Source: an uncultured Peptococcaceae bacterium (GTDB lineage Bacteria; Bacillota; Peptococcia; Peptococcales; Peptococcaceae). Taken from it: 49,320 nucleotides of DNA. This document shows, in pieces, positions 9,336 through 17,729 of the stretch (the first letter of the stretch is position 1; every line of letters starts with the position of its first letter). The notes beneath the pieces are model-generated. The model was not told where the DNA came from, did no database searches, and saw only the letters and a list, made by a program, of their open reading frames with translations. Position numbers and translations under genes: made by a program. The stretch spans positions 1-49,320 of the forward strand of contig CATJSX010000048.1 of NCBI GenBank assembly GCA_949743265.1, given 5' to 3'.

Positions 9336-9709
9336 GATGTCTGCTCCTCTCTATAAATCGTTTCCACTACAGTTATGATTTGCTCTTTGCTGACGCCAAG
9401 ATGAAATAACTCAGCTAACAGTTTGGCTAAAGTTTGATTCAGTTCGGCAACTTGTTGCTCTCTCAAATCAATAATATTGCTGGCAACAAAAGAGCCGCGT
9501 CCCTTTAAAGAATAAATAACTCCCTGCCGCTCCAATTCAGTGTAAGCTTTCTGAATGGTATTAGGATTGATAGCCAAATTTGTCGCCAGCTGTCGCACTG
9601 ACGGTAGTTGATCATCTCGTTTCAAAACACCTTTGACCACCAATTCCTTCACATTGTCAATCAGCTGCTCATAAATAGGCTTGCGGTCTTTATAATCAAT
9701 AGTGATCAT
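9332..9709 (-). CDS. GntR-family transcriptional regulator (YtrA subfamily)
   Basis: A 125-residue protein with an N-terminal winged helix (about 10-75), including the family stretch QLPSVRQLATNLAINPNTIQ. The short C-terminal part has no ligand-binding FadR or UTRA domain, as in the YtrA subfamily. These repressors commonly sit first in an operon with ABC genes and repress it until the cell envelope is challenged. I placed the start at 9709 because the sequence MITIDYKDRKPIYEQL matches the family N-terminus and a GGGGGC ribosome site precedes it; a longer frame would run into the promoter. The downstream ATPase overlaps by 4 bases. Confidence 0.9.
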   Translation of the reverse strand: MITIDYKDRKPIYEQLIDNVKELVVKGVLKRDDQLPSVRQLATNLAINPNTIQKAYTELERQGVIYSLKGRGSFVASNIIDLREQQVAELNQTLAKLLAELFHLGVSKEQIITVVETIYREEQTS

Positions 9710-9770
9710 CGCCTGCCCCCTGTTCTTAATTAAATATACCATCTGTATCAGTACCTGTAGTACACTTTGA

Positions 9771-9798
9771 ATTATACGTTTTTTCAAGCAAAAGTCAA
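9771..9798 (-). promoter_or_regulatory. Sigma-A promoter of the GntR-ABC operon
   Basis: On the minus strand TTGACT (9793-9798) and TATAAT (9771-9776) are spaced by 16 bases. The region just downstream contains GTAC repeats (9748-9766), including GTACTACAGGTAC read on the minus strand, which could serve as the operator of the GntR regulator; this operator assignment is a guess. Confidence 0.75.
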
Positions 9799-9817
9799 GC
9801 AAATTTTTCCCAGATCA

Positions 9818-9846
9818 TTGACAATATTCCTCACTTTTTGTACACT
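9818..9846 (+). promoter_or_regulatory. Sigma-A promoter for the UbiA/MenA-like gene
   Basis: TTGACA (9818-9823) and TACACT (9841-9846) are spaced by 17 bases. The -10 box is part of GTACACT (9840-9846), a heptamer that also occurs at 9760-9766 next to the divergent ABC promoter. The leader before the start codon is about 125 bases. Confidence 0.65.
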
Positions 9847-9978
9847 GAAAAACGAATTTATTGATTAAGCCTGCGCCTTAAAATATTGAAAGACGTGGAG
9901 TTTTTTCGTTCAACGCAACCATACGTCGTCGGTATTTTAAAAATGACGAGCAGGTTTATGCTAAAGGAGTTTTGTTCA

Positions 9979-10905
9979 ATGAAAAGTTTTGATTTTTGGT
10001 GGCGTCTTTTGCGTCCGCATACGCTGACCGCTTCTTTGATACCCGTTATTTTAGGCAGTATTTATGCCTACACAGTGATGGGGTGGCTGCGGCTTGATTT
10101 ATTGGCGGCTATGCTCTTTGCCAGCGTTTTAATTCAAACGGCAACCAATTTATTCAACGAATACTATGATTATGTACGTGGATTAGATACGAAAGATTCG
10201 GTTGGTATTGGCGGCACTATTGTTCATGATGGGGCTTCGCCGAAATTCGTATTATTTTTGGCGCTAGGCATTTATTTGGTGGCGATGTTTTTAGGAATTT
10301 ATATTTGTTGGCAGACCAGTTGGACATTAGCTTTAATTGGTGCCGGTTTTATGCTGATCGGCTACCTTTATACAGGCGGGCCGTTTCCTATTTCGGCTTC
10401 ACCTTTTGGTGAAATATTTGCCGGTTTGTCGTTGGGAGCGGGTGTTATCTGTATTGCGTATTACATTCAGCAGGGATTTGTAACATGGGAGTGTTTTTGG
10501 CTATCTATACCTATTGTTTTGTTGATCGGCTTGATTTTGACAGCTAATAATATTCGCGATCGCGTAGGCGATGCTCAAAACGGTCGTAAAACGTTGGTTA
10601 TACTTTTGGGGCATCGTAATGCCGTTCGTTTTATGACCATTATTTTTGCAGTGGCGTATTTATGGCCTTTGTTTATGATAGTGTTTTATCAGCAAACATC
10701 GTTATTATTTTTATCATGGCTTAGTTTGCCTAAAGCCATTAGCGCTGTCAAAGGTTTTCATTCTGAAGGACAGACACCAAAAGAAATGATGCCCGCTATG
10801 AAAGCTGTAGCGCAAACTAATACGTTTTACGGCTTATTATACGCTTTTGGTTTGTTGGCGTCTTATTATCTAGGAGAAGTAGCAGCCGTCATAATTATTC
10901 ATTGA
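9979..10905 (+). CDS. menA: UbiA-family prenyltransferase, probably 1,4-dihydroxy-2-naphthoate polyprenyltransferase
   Basis: MenA attaches a polyprenyl chain to 1,4-dihydroxy-2-naphthoate in the membrane, the step before methylation in menaquinone synthesis. The 308-residue protein is a multi-spanning membrane protein with two Asp-rich motifs that bind Mg-pyrophosphate: NEYYDYVRGLDTKD (60-73) and NNIRDRVGDAQNGRKT (about 188-203). The second matches MenA better than UbiA or heme-O synthase. The start at 9979 has AAAGGAG nine bases upstream. No other menaquinone genes lie nearby, so the substrate call rests on motifs only. The gene is separated from the following mobile remnants by almost nothing, which suggests an insertion right behind it. 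Confidence 0.78.
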   Translation: MKSFDFWWRLLRPHTLTASLIPVILGSIYAYTVMGWLRLDLLAAMLFASVLIQTATNLFNEYYDYVRGLDTKDSVGIGGTIVHDGASPKFVLFLALGIYLVAMFLGIYICWQTSWTLALIGAGFMLIGYLYTGGPFPISASPFGEIFAGLSLGAGVICIAYYIQQGFVTWECFWLSIPIVLLIGLILTANNIRDRVGDAQNGRKTLVILLGHRNAVRFMTIIFAVAYLWPLFMIVFYQQTSLLFLSWLSLPKAISAVKGFHSEGQTPKEMMPAMKAVAQTNTFYGLLYAFGLLASYYLGEVAAVIIIH

Positions 10906-11187
10906 CGGAGTTAAAACAAAACGGCGTATCTGTCCGTGATATGGCTTTGTTGCTGGGGCAGGTGAAGCGAACAACGATATCAACAACATCGAAAAGAAGA
11001 AATCCCTACCCTCTATGCAGGCTTTCTTCTATATTTACGACCTTGATGTGACGCCGCAGGAATTTTTTGATGAGGGGAATGCCCACCCAGAAGTATTTCA
11101 GGCATTAATAGCGGAGGCAAAAAGCTGGACTCCCAATCGTTGAAATATATTCTCAGCAGCATGAAGAAGTTAAATAATACAAAATGA
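10906..11187 (+). pseudogene. Decayed XRE-type helix-turn-helix regulator
   Basis: Bases just after menA translate to LKQNGVSVRDMALLLGQ in one frame and EANNDINNIEKKKSLPSMQ plus DLDVTPQEFFDEGNAHPE in the next. These match small element-encoded XRE regulators, in which the helix-turn-helix is followed by an EFFDEGNA-like stretch. There are at least two frame changes, near 10960 and 11143, and the start is missing. It is another trace of a mobile element and marks the left side of the foreign island. Confidence 0.65.
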
Positions 11188-11221
11188 AGCGGCCAAGCGA
11201 ATGGGCGCTTCATTTTGTATT
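11176..11221. terminator. 16-bp perfect inverted repeat, bidirectional terminator-like
   Basis: Arms at 11176-11191 and 11206-11221 are exactly complementary over 16 bases (core AAAATGAAGCG / CGCTTCATTTT) with a 14-base loop. The AT-rich outer arms give A/T tracts on both strands. It follows the XRE relic and insulates the regulator operon downstream. Confidence 0.65.
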
Positions 11222-11456
11222 GTACTCGGTGATATTCAGGATATGTTCTACTCTTGTACTAGCGATAATCCAAGATGAAAAGAGGGCATCTGTATCCTTG
11301 TATCACATGAGTGAAGGAAGTATAATAGTTCTTACAGAGATGTTTTATAGACGATAATTACTATATAACAAATCATATATGAGGAAAGTAAGACTCTGAT
11401 TGATACCAAATGACATGAAAAATCTTTGATAGCCGGAGGACTTTATCCGATAAAAC

Positions 11457-11490
11457 TTGACGAAATTTTGACATTTACCCTATATGATGA
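11457..11490 (+). promoter_or_regulatory. Tandem TTGAC box, promoter of the response regulator/kinase operon (copy 1)
   Basis: TTGAC at 11457-11461 and again at 11468-11472, period 11 bases, followed by a TATATGAT -10-like sequence near 11481-11488. OmpR-type regulators bind direct repeats with this period. The 21-base block differs at only three positions from the block at 20288, upstream of the lipoprotein-ABC operon, so both are likely targets of one regulator, probably the one encoded here. Confidence 0.6.
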
Positions 11491-11510
11491 AAAAGACTGG
11501 AGGTGTTTGC

Positions 11511-12185
11511 ATGGTATATAGAATTTTAATTGTTGATGATGAACCTATCTTAACCGAATTGCTTTCATTTCATTTGCAGGATCACGGCTATACGGTTTTC
11601 GTTGCTAACAGCAGCGATGAAGCTCTGGCAAAGTTGAACAAAAAGCCAAATCTTATTCTTTTGGACATCAATATGCCGGGGATGGACGGACTGGAGCTGT
11701 GCAAGATTATTCGGAATCATATCGTTTGCCCCATCCTGTTCTTGACGGCGCGGATCACCGAGCAGGATAAGGTCAACGGCTTACGAGTCGGAGGGGACGA
11801 CTATATTACCAAGCCTTTCGGTTTGCAGGAATTGATTGCTCGTATTGAGGCGCATCTGCGTCGGGACGAACGGAACAACCGTCCTCCAGAGATCGTAACC
11901 TCCCAAGGACTGATTATCAACCTCTCCGATAGGAAAGTATTTTGGAATGAACAGGAGATTTCTTTTTCAAAAAGAGAATTTGATATCATTGAGTTTTTGT
12001 CTTCTAACCCAAATCAGGTTTTTGACAAAGAGCGTATCTATGAGGCGGTATGGGGCTATGATGCAGAGGGCGATAGTAATGTGATAAAGGAGCATATCCG
12101 CAAAATTCGTGTAAAGCTCATGCAGACCAGCGGCAGTGAGTACATTGAAACGATCTGGGGGATGGGCTATCGATGGAAAAAGTAA
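11511..12185 (+). CDS. OmpR/VanR-type response regulator
   Basis: A 224-residue DNA-binding response regulator. The receiver domain (about 1-120) has the acidic pair near residues 9-11, the phospho-accepting Asp52 in LILLDINMPGMDG, and the conserved Lys in ITKPFG. The C-terminal winged helix (about 130-224) ends in IETIWGMGYRWKK, typical of the OmpR family. The start at 11511 is chosen because GGAGGTG at 11499-11505 lies five bases upstream. The next gene, a kinase, overlaps by 13 bases. A tandem TTGAC box precedes it, suggesting autoregulation. The effector genes are probably the lipoprotein-ABC operon starting at 20348, which carries the same box. Confidence 0.93.
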   Translation: MVYRILIVDDEPILTELLSFHLQDHGYTVFVANSSDEALAKLNKKPNLILLDINMPGMDGLELCKIIRNHIVCPILFLTARITEQDKVNGLRVGGDDYITKPFGLQELIARIEAHLRRDERNNRPPEIVTSQGLIINLSDRKVFWNEQEISFSKREFDIIEFLSSNPNQVFDKERIYEAVWGYDAEGDSNVIKEHIRKIRVKLMQTSGSEYIETIWGMGYRWKK

Positions 12186-13459
12186 AAGGGCAGTCCTTGA
12201 AACGCTCCTTTATGGGGGCTGTGGCGATGACGATGCTGATCGTGTTCCTATGTAGCGCCCTTACAATTTTTATTTGCTACCGGTTCCAAAAGCATATTCT
12301 CCCCGATTCTAATGAGGTCTGGCTGACGCAGCGGACAACAGCGCCGGATGGCACAGTTACAGAAGTAAAGCAAAGATATTATCTTGCCCGACCTTCACCG
12401 TTCACCCGACTGGAGACTGACGGTCAGGAGCATGACGAGATGAGAGAAGAAACGAGTTACATTATAGAGCGCATTGAATCCAGCTATTCCATGCTTTCGT
12501 CACGAGCAAAGGCGGCCTACCGCGCTTCACAAATCTTTATGGTGCTGCTGCCACTCTTGTTTGTTGTGATTGGAATTACCCTATGCGCATGGTGGTTTTA
12601 TCATAAGATACTGGAACCGCCGATTATAGTTCTTATGAACGCCACAACGCACATCCAAGATCAGGATTTGAGCTTCCAGATCAGCTTTGACAGACAGGAT
12701 GAGCTGGGCCAGCTCTGCACTGCGTTTGAGAAAATGCGGCAGACCCTATATGAGAATAATCGCCAGTTATGGAGTATGCTGGAGGAACGTCGTGCGTTAC
12801 AGGCATCCGTGGCTCATGATCTGCGTAATCCCATCACTATCATAAAAGGCTATGTGGAATATTTGCAGGAGAATCGTCAAGGTGGGACTTTGACGGATGA
12901 AAAATTGGAAAAGGCGCTTTCCAATCTCGGCATTACCACAGAGCGTATGGGACGTTATACGGATACTATGCGTGACTTGGGGGCGATTGAAGAAACAGAG
13001 GTCCGCTACGCCGAGATAGAACTTCCTGTTTTTTTACAGCACATGGTGGATTCTTTATCAGTCCTGTTTCAGAACACCGGGGTGCGATTTTCTTGTAACT
13101 TCCATGTCCCAAAGGGAAAAGCTGTTTTTGATGGGGAACTGTTGTACCGAGTTTTGGAAAATTTGATCTCCAATGCTCTGCGTTTTGCGGAGCAACGAAT
13201 TGAGCTTGTCTTTTGTTTGGAACATGGAATCCTGTCAGCCACTGTGACAGACGAAGGACCGGGTTTTTCGGAAAAGCTGTTGCGAAAAAAAACGGCCTTG
13301 TTTTACTCCGAAGATACTTCTGGTAAGCATCTTGGCATGGGACTGGCTGTGAGTAGGGTGTTATGCCAAAAGCATGGAGGAACTATAGAGTTGGCAAACC
13401 AATCGTCCTGTGGAGCCTGTGTGAAAGCCTCCATTAAATTACAAGGAGAATTATTATGA
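12173..13459 (+). CDS. Sensor histidine kinase
   Basis: A 428-residue membrane kinase, partner of the overlapping response regulator. It has two membrane spans (about 15-37 and 120-142) flanking a short sensor loop of about 80 residues, then a HAMP-like linker and the phospho-accepting His215 in SVAHDLRNPITIIKGYVEYL. ATP-binding boxes are LENLISNALRFAE (N), DEGPGFSE (G1) and GMGLAVSRVLC (G2). The short extracytoplasmic loop is like that of kinases which sense through a partner transporter or lipoprotein rather than by binding a ligand directly; this is inference. The frame is intact up to the stop, with a ribosome site for a further gene just before it. Confidence 0.93.
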   Translation: MEKVKGQSLKRSFMGAVAMTMLIVFLCSALTIFICYRFQKHILPDSNEVWLTQRTTAPDGTVTEVKQRYYLARPSPFTRLETDGQEHDEMREETSYIIERIESSYSMLSSRAKAAYRASQIFMVLLPLLFVVIGITLCAWWFYHKILEPPIIVLMNATTHIQDQDLSFQISFDRQDELGQLCTAFEKMRQTLYENNRQLWSMLEERRALQASVAHDLRNPITIIKGYVEYLQENRQGGTLTDEKLEKALSNLGITTERMGRYTDTMRDLGAIEETEVRYAEIELPVFLQHMVDSLSVLFQNTGVRFSCNFHVPKGKAVFDGELLYRVLENLISNALRFAEQRIELVFCLEHGILSATVTDEGPGFSEKLLRKKTALFYSEDTSGKHLGMGLAVSRVLCQKHGGTIELANQSSCGACVKASIKLQGELL

Positions 13460-13578
13460 AAGTACTTTCCCTGTTTGTATTGCACATGGAGCAATCAATG
13501 TTATTCGAAAGCGCTGCTTTTTATTTGCTTGGACACCTACAACGCTCTCTTAGAGCCAAAACCATCTGGTTTCATTAG
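13456..13578 (+). pseudogene. Truncated third gene of the regulator operon
   Basis: An AAGGAG site at 13443-13448 and an ATG at 13456 overlapping the kinase stop codon show that a third gene once followed in the operon. The frame gives only 40 residues starting MKVLSLFVLHMEQ and then stops at 13576-13578. No family is recognised. It looks like the head of a gene cut off by the insertion of the DNA that follows. Confidence 0.4.
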
Positions 13579-14132
13579 CATGATCGGCTTTTTAGCTTTG
13601 TGGTAGCTATTTTTGTCAAGCTCGCTCAGTACCCAAAAACGTAAAAGGATAGCTAGAATTTACCCCATAATAGACAACAATATGGATTGTCATGTTTTTT
13701 AATTCCCTTTTCGGAATTGTGTGCCCGCTGAGATTGGGTTAATAAATATGCGTTGCGAGCAGTAGGTAAATTTTTACAATCAAATAACTTCCAGTTTGCG
13801 AGGCTGTTAAGCCAATGAAAAATCAATATTATATACAATAATAATACTTTTAGAAAGACTTTGCTGAAGGTAGATGTAATGAACCTAGAATCGGGGTATG
13901 ACTACATGATGCACCACAGAATGTTGTGCCAGCAGGAAACAGGCTTAGCTGCTTTGCTTCAAGTTGAAAAAAAGATAAATTTGTCATAGATTGGAGAACA
14001 TAACGCAATGAAAAAATCATGCGAAGTATGGTGCTCAAATTTTATATGGTAGGAGCACTTTTCAAAAAGGGAGTTTTTTAATGATGACATGACTATTTCA
14101 CATCAACAAAAATACAATAGGAGATGATTTTT
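13579..14132. other. Gene-free stretch between kinase operon and immunity cluster
   Basis: AT-rich and full of stops. A possible 36-codon plus-strand frame at 13879-13989 has no clear ribosome site or family. No terminator of good quality, repeat or RNA gene is recognised. It is probably the junction zone between two separately acquired blocks. Confidence 0.4.
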
Positions 14133-15026
14133 ATGTTTGGATTCGGAAAAAAAGAAGTCAAAGCCATGGAGGAGCGGCTGGCTGATCTTCAGAGAAAAAA
14201 GGATTGGGCTGGGGTGTCCATGACCTATTACGAGCTGGGCGTGACCGCTATGGATGCGGGTGACCTACATAAGGCTCAGCTGTGGCTTCATCGGGCAGAT
14301 ACCATTTACAGCGCTGACGACAATATCTATGATAAGGTAGGAGAGAAAATTATGGACGATTGCTCCAGCCGCATTGGACGGCTGGAGAATGAGGAAGGGC
14401 TGTTTTACAATGCCGTTCTCGCCGAAATTGAAGCCAGAGCAGAAGAACTGAACGATCTACAAATCCGACTATGGGGTCTGTTGTCTATTGCCCGTCTGGT
14501 GCAGCTGGGGAAACAGCTGGCTAGGCTACCAGAGTGCGAGGTGCTGGGTCAACTGGACTGGGCGGTGGATCTGATATTTCACTCTCTCCAGATTTTACCT
14601 TCTCAAGAGGTCTACCAGCGCCTGATGGATATGTGCAACGCTCTCTATGAGCTCAACGGCAAGCCAATCTATTACAGTGGCGAGGTCGAGATCCTAGGCA
14701 GGGTCCCCTTCCAGTTGTTTGATCTGAACGGTCTGTTTGGAGTGGAACAGGAGCTGAACGGCTATATTGACAGCCATCTGCGGCTGCTGGCCGCCCTGAG
14801 TCAGGATGCGAAAGAACTGCCCGAGATCGAAAGTAGCATAGTGGGTTGTGCTCTGTTGCCTGACTACTACGTTCGCTCCAGCGCGGACAGACTGGAGAAT
14901 ATCCTTCAGATCAAAGCAGAGCTCCAACGTATTTGGAGCGACTATGATTTTGTACGCTCTGACCTCACATGGGAGAAGGCAGGGAAAAGAATTGCAGATT
15001 ATAAACGGTTAGATATTCTGGTCTGA
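14133..15026 (+). CDS. Conserved-looking soluble protein of unknown function, possible immunity protein
   Basis: A 297-residue acidic protein, beginning MFGFGKKEVKAMEERLADLQ. It has no signal peptide or membrane span. The first 150 residues are helical with TPR-like phrasing (YYELGVTAMDAGDLHKAQLW). No family is recognised. The start at 14133 has AGGAG nine bases upstream; a second ATG at 14124 overlaps that site. It is the first of a run of same-strand genes that includes DUF4303 and SMI1/KNR4 proteins, so a role as a toxin-neutralising protein is suggested by context only. GC-richer codon use than the chromosomal backbone points to transfer. Confidence 0.75.
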   Translation: MFGFGKKEVKAMEERLADLQRKKDWAGVSMTYYELGVTAMDAGDLHKAQLWLHRADTIYSADDNIYDKVGEKIMDDCSSRIGRLENEEGLFYNAVLAEIEARAEELNDLQIRLWGLLSIARLVQLGKQLARLPECEVLGQLDWAVDLIFHSLQILPSQEVYQRLMDMCNALYELNGKPIYYSGEVEILGRVPFQLFDLNGLFGVEQELNGYIDSHLRLLAALSQDAKELPEIESSIVGCALLPDYYVRSSADRLENILQIKAELQRIWSDYDFVRSDLTWEKAGKRIADYKRLDILV

Positions 15027-15102
15027 TGGCTTGCTATTCAGCTGGTGGGATAATACAAAGACGGTCCCACCTTTTAATAAAGAGAAAGGGGAACAAATAG
15101 AG

Positions 15103-15717
15103 ATGGAACAATTTTTTTTAAACCTACAACCTGCCATTGAGGAGGCCGTGCGGCACGCTATGGAGAAGATTCGCCAAGAGATTGGACAGGAGCATATTTA
15201 CAGCGCGGCGCTTGTTACCGACAGCGACTGCGTCACGCTTTTTCTGGCAGTGAACACCGAAGAGGCGCTAGCGAAGCGGGATAAAGCAGACCAGACGCTG
15301 GAGCGTCTGGCGGAACTGCGGAAATATTGGTCTGAAGAACTGGTGGACCGAGTAGCGGACGGATCATTCAGTTTGAGCCGCTATGTCCCCGACGAGTGGG
15401 GCTATTCCGATGGGGCAGACAGTGAACTGAATCGGATCAGTAATCAGCTTTATGACCAAGAGGAGAAGCTCTCCAATACGGATGACGATACCTATGATGA
15501 GGTTCATGAACAGTTTCAGGAGCGGTTTATAGAGACAGTGGCACTTGCCTTCGAGACGCTACAGGCAGAGGGTGTCTTTGGACCAGAGGTCATCTGCTTC
15601 ATCTCCATGTCTGATGATGACCGGACGCCAGCAATCGAGGATAGCTCTGCCCGGCGGCTCAACACCCCAGAGCAGTATGAGCGGTTCCAGATATGGACGG
15701 AATTATTTAACGGATAA
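15103..15717 (+). CDS. DUF4303 family protein, likely polymorphic-toxin immunity protein
   Basis: A 204-residue soluble acidic protein. The phrasing near the N-terminus (MEQFFLNLQPAIEEAVRHAM), the central SRYVPDEWGYSD and the late FGPEVICFISMSDDD fit the DUF4303 family, whose members often occur in immunity clusters of polymorphic toxin systems. The start at 15103 is used because GAAAGGGG lies about eleven bases upstream and upstream residues do not fit the family. There is no toxin gene beside it. Binding partner unknown. Confidence 0.75.
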   Translation: MEQFFLNLQPAIEEAVRHAMEKIRQEIGQEHIYSAALVTDSDCVTLFLAVNTEEALAKRDKADQTLERLAELRKYWSEELVDRVADGSFSLSRYVPDEWGYSDGADSELNRISNQLYDQEEKLSNTDDDTYDEVHEQFQERFIETVALAFETLQAEGVFGPEVICFISMSDDDRTPAIEDSSARRLNTPEQYERFQIWTELFNG

Positions 15718-15864
15718 GTGATTGGACAACAAAGGTGTCCACCTATGCGCAGAAAGCCACCTTGTCCCTGAGCTTTTGTAATGTATTTTAGCTACTCTAA
15801 ATCGGAATTAAGTGAGAGTGATATATACCAAATATATGAAATAATTTGAATGGAGAGTGTTACA

Positions 15865-16632
15865 ATGAGTGAGAAATGGTATCAGATTTCCCCTATTGAA
15901 CTGGTTCGATGGGCTGAACCCCTAGTATTTGATGAGGGAGAGGCTGAGGGCTTCCCCGAGGAGCTCATCGCGTCCTATGAGGCGGCAGCAGAGGTTCGCC
16001 TTCCTGCTGCTTTTCGCGACTATCTCCTCGCTTGCGGACAGGCCGATCTGAACAGCTCCCTGCATGAGATGTTCATTCCAGACAGGAACGCAGAACCCTT
16101 TCAACACCGTCTAACTTTTTCTTATGACTATATCAAGGGCGATTTGAAATGGTTCCGAGAAAAGGAGGAACAGGACTATGAGGAACTGGCACGACTGCGA
16201 GCCCTTCCACAGCAACGATGGAGTGAGATCACAGATAACTATCTGTTATTTTGGTGCGAGAATCAGGGCTGTTGGTATGCAGGTATCAAAGTGGAGGATC
16301 TGAGCCGACCAGATCCCGTGGTGTATTTCAATGATAAGGATGATATGTACCATTGGGTGCCATTTGCTGATTCTGTCCAATCTTTTCTGCTGTCCACCAT
16401 CCTTGAAAACATGGAGGAAGAACTTCATGTAGACGAGATTCGAAATCCCACCCAGATTCAAAAGCATCTGGCCGAAGGCGATGTGGATTTCCAGCGCTTG
16501 CAGGAACCATATCCCTTTTCTGGTGGACGCTTTGTCCACACCTGTCTGGATAGGGATGCCAATACTTTGTATGTCTATGGAGAACAAACCAAGGAGCGTC
16601 TAGCGTATTTGAAGATTATTCAGGTCGAGTAA
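15865..16632 (+). CDS. SMI1/KNR4 (SUKH) family protein
   Basis: A 255-residue soluble protein. The SUKH fold is suggested by the early EELIASYEAAAEVRLPAAFR, which is the family's helix and LP-x-x-(Y/F) motif, followed by YLLACGQ and later by YLLFWCENQGCWYAGIK and VYFNDKD. SUKH proteins are widespread immunity proteins against bacterial toxins. The start at 15865 has GGAGAG seven bases upstream. It is the first of two SUKH-type genes in this cluster, the other at 18289 being clearly more AT-rich, which suggests separate origins. Confidence 0.85.
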   Translation: MSEKWYQISPIELVRWAEPLVFDEGEAEGFPEELIASYEAAAEVRLPAAFRDYLLACGQADLNSSLHEMFIPDRNAEPFQHRLTFSYDYIKGDLKWFREKEEQDYEELARLRALPQQRWSEITDNYLLFWCENQGCWYAGIKVEDLSRPDPVVYFNDKDDMYHWVPFADSVQSFLLSTILENMEEELHVDEIRNPTQIQKHLAEGDVDFQRLQEPYPFSGGRFVHTCLDRDANTLYVYGEQTKERLAYLKIIQVE

Positions 16633-16678
16633 GAAATCGGATTGATTGCATTGAAAATCTGGATTTACTAAAGATATA

Positions 16679-16866
16679 TTGATTTGTATTCTACATGTCA
16701 CAACAACACAGGGAATTTGTGGTAATCCATCGATTCAAATTTTGATCTCATCGGACAGCATCTTGTTGACAGGAGCGGGATTTGAAGTGGAAGCCCTTTT
16801 AATGGCGATCCTTGGATATTTGTTCGTCTGTGGAATTGTTGTTTGGAGGAAAGGAGCAAATATAAA
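16679..16866 (+). pseudogene. Possible C-terminal fragment of a membrane protein
   Basis: The frame here contains a hydrophobic stretch, LLMAILGYLFVCGIVVW, followed by basic residues, as at the end of an integral membrane protein. There is no clear ribosome site. Because the next gene looks like only the ectodomain of a DUF1430-type membrane protein, this could be a leftover of a related permease. Weak evidence. Confidence 0.25.
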
Positions 16867-17712
16867 ATGAGAAAGATTTTGAAATGGGCAGCGTTATTAA
16901 CGGTGCTACTGGTATTTGCGGGCTGTGTCGGGAAAGAATCGTCAGAACCTAAGTGGGAAGAACCCCTTTATCGTGCGGTGGTCTACAACAGCGGGGAAGA
17001 TGAAAGCGATGCAAAATATTTGGAAATTGCACAGCGCAGTCAGAAGCTGCTGGCTGTGCTGGAGGAAAAAGCGGGAGCGTTTGTCATGGATGCATACAAT
17101 TATCAGACCATTGACGATGAGGGTACTCCCCTGTATACGATGAATAACCCACAGGTTCCAATCGAGATAGCTCCTGCAGGGATGTCCGTACAGGTGAGCC
17201 GGGAATATTTCAAATGGAATCCCATTGAAACAGCGGATGGGTTGGAGCTGGCAGAACAGATCGTGCAGGATGATTTAACACTGAATTTGCTGGTGCCAGA
17301 GCAGTACCGCGATATGGAGCAAGAAATATTGGCTGCATGGAGGGAATACTTCTATTTTGAAAAGGTAGAGGCCGAGAACGATTACAATGAATTGGCCAGA
17401 AAGGAAGAACGGCTGGACATCGCAGAAAATCAACTGACGGTGAACCTTATATATGTGAAGAATGGACAGCGATATTTTACTTATCGGAGCGACTGTGCAG
17501 TTTCTGACGGTAACTGGATTACTGATCCATTGGTGCAGATTTATACAGGGAACACTCATTGCAACTATGCTCATAGCTTTCTGACCCAGTGGACATATAT
17601 CCCATCTGAAGCAATTTCGCCAAAGAAGGCTTACGAAGAAATCGCTCCTTACATTTTGGAATGTGGCGCGCAGGAAAGCCTGAAAGAATTACGTCCTCTA
17701 CGGAATAAGTAA
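16867..17712 (+). CDS. Lipoprotein resembling the ectodomain of DUF1430 bacteriocin-associated membrane proteins
   Basis: A 281-residue exported lipoprotein with a clear signal peptide and lipobox LVFAGC (Cys20). The mature part carries LLVPEQYRDMEQEI, REYFYFEKVE, LTVNLIYVKNGQRYFTY and PLVQIYTGNT. In my memory of the DUF1430 family these phrases form the outer domain of a large FtsX-like permease linked to bacteriocin export or immunity. Here no transmembrane part follows, so the domain stands alone on a lipid anchor. The start has GGAGGAAAGGAG upstream. It may act as a decoy or an immunity lipoprotein, or as the partner of another permease. The family match is from memory and needs a profile search. 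Confidence 0.65.
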   Translation: MRKILKWAALLTVLLVFAGCVGKESSEPKWEEPLYRAVVYNSGEDESDAKYLEIAQRSQKLLAVLEEKAGAFVMDAYNYQTIDDEGTPLYTMNNPQVPIEIAPAGMSVQVSREYFKWNPIETADGLELAEQIVQDDLTLNLLVPEQYRDMEQEILAAWREYFYFEKVEAENDYNELARKEERLDIAENQLTVNLIYVKNGQRYFTYRSDCAVSDGNWITDPLVQIYTGNTHCNYAHSFLTQWTYIPSEAISPKKAYEEIAPYILECGAQESLKELRPLRNK

Positions 17713-17729
17713 GCTGGAATCATGCTTTT

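Noticed and set aside
9710-9802. Longer N-terminus of the GntR regulator
   Set aside because: It would overlap the promoter and add residues absent from the YtrA family.
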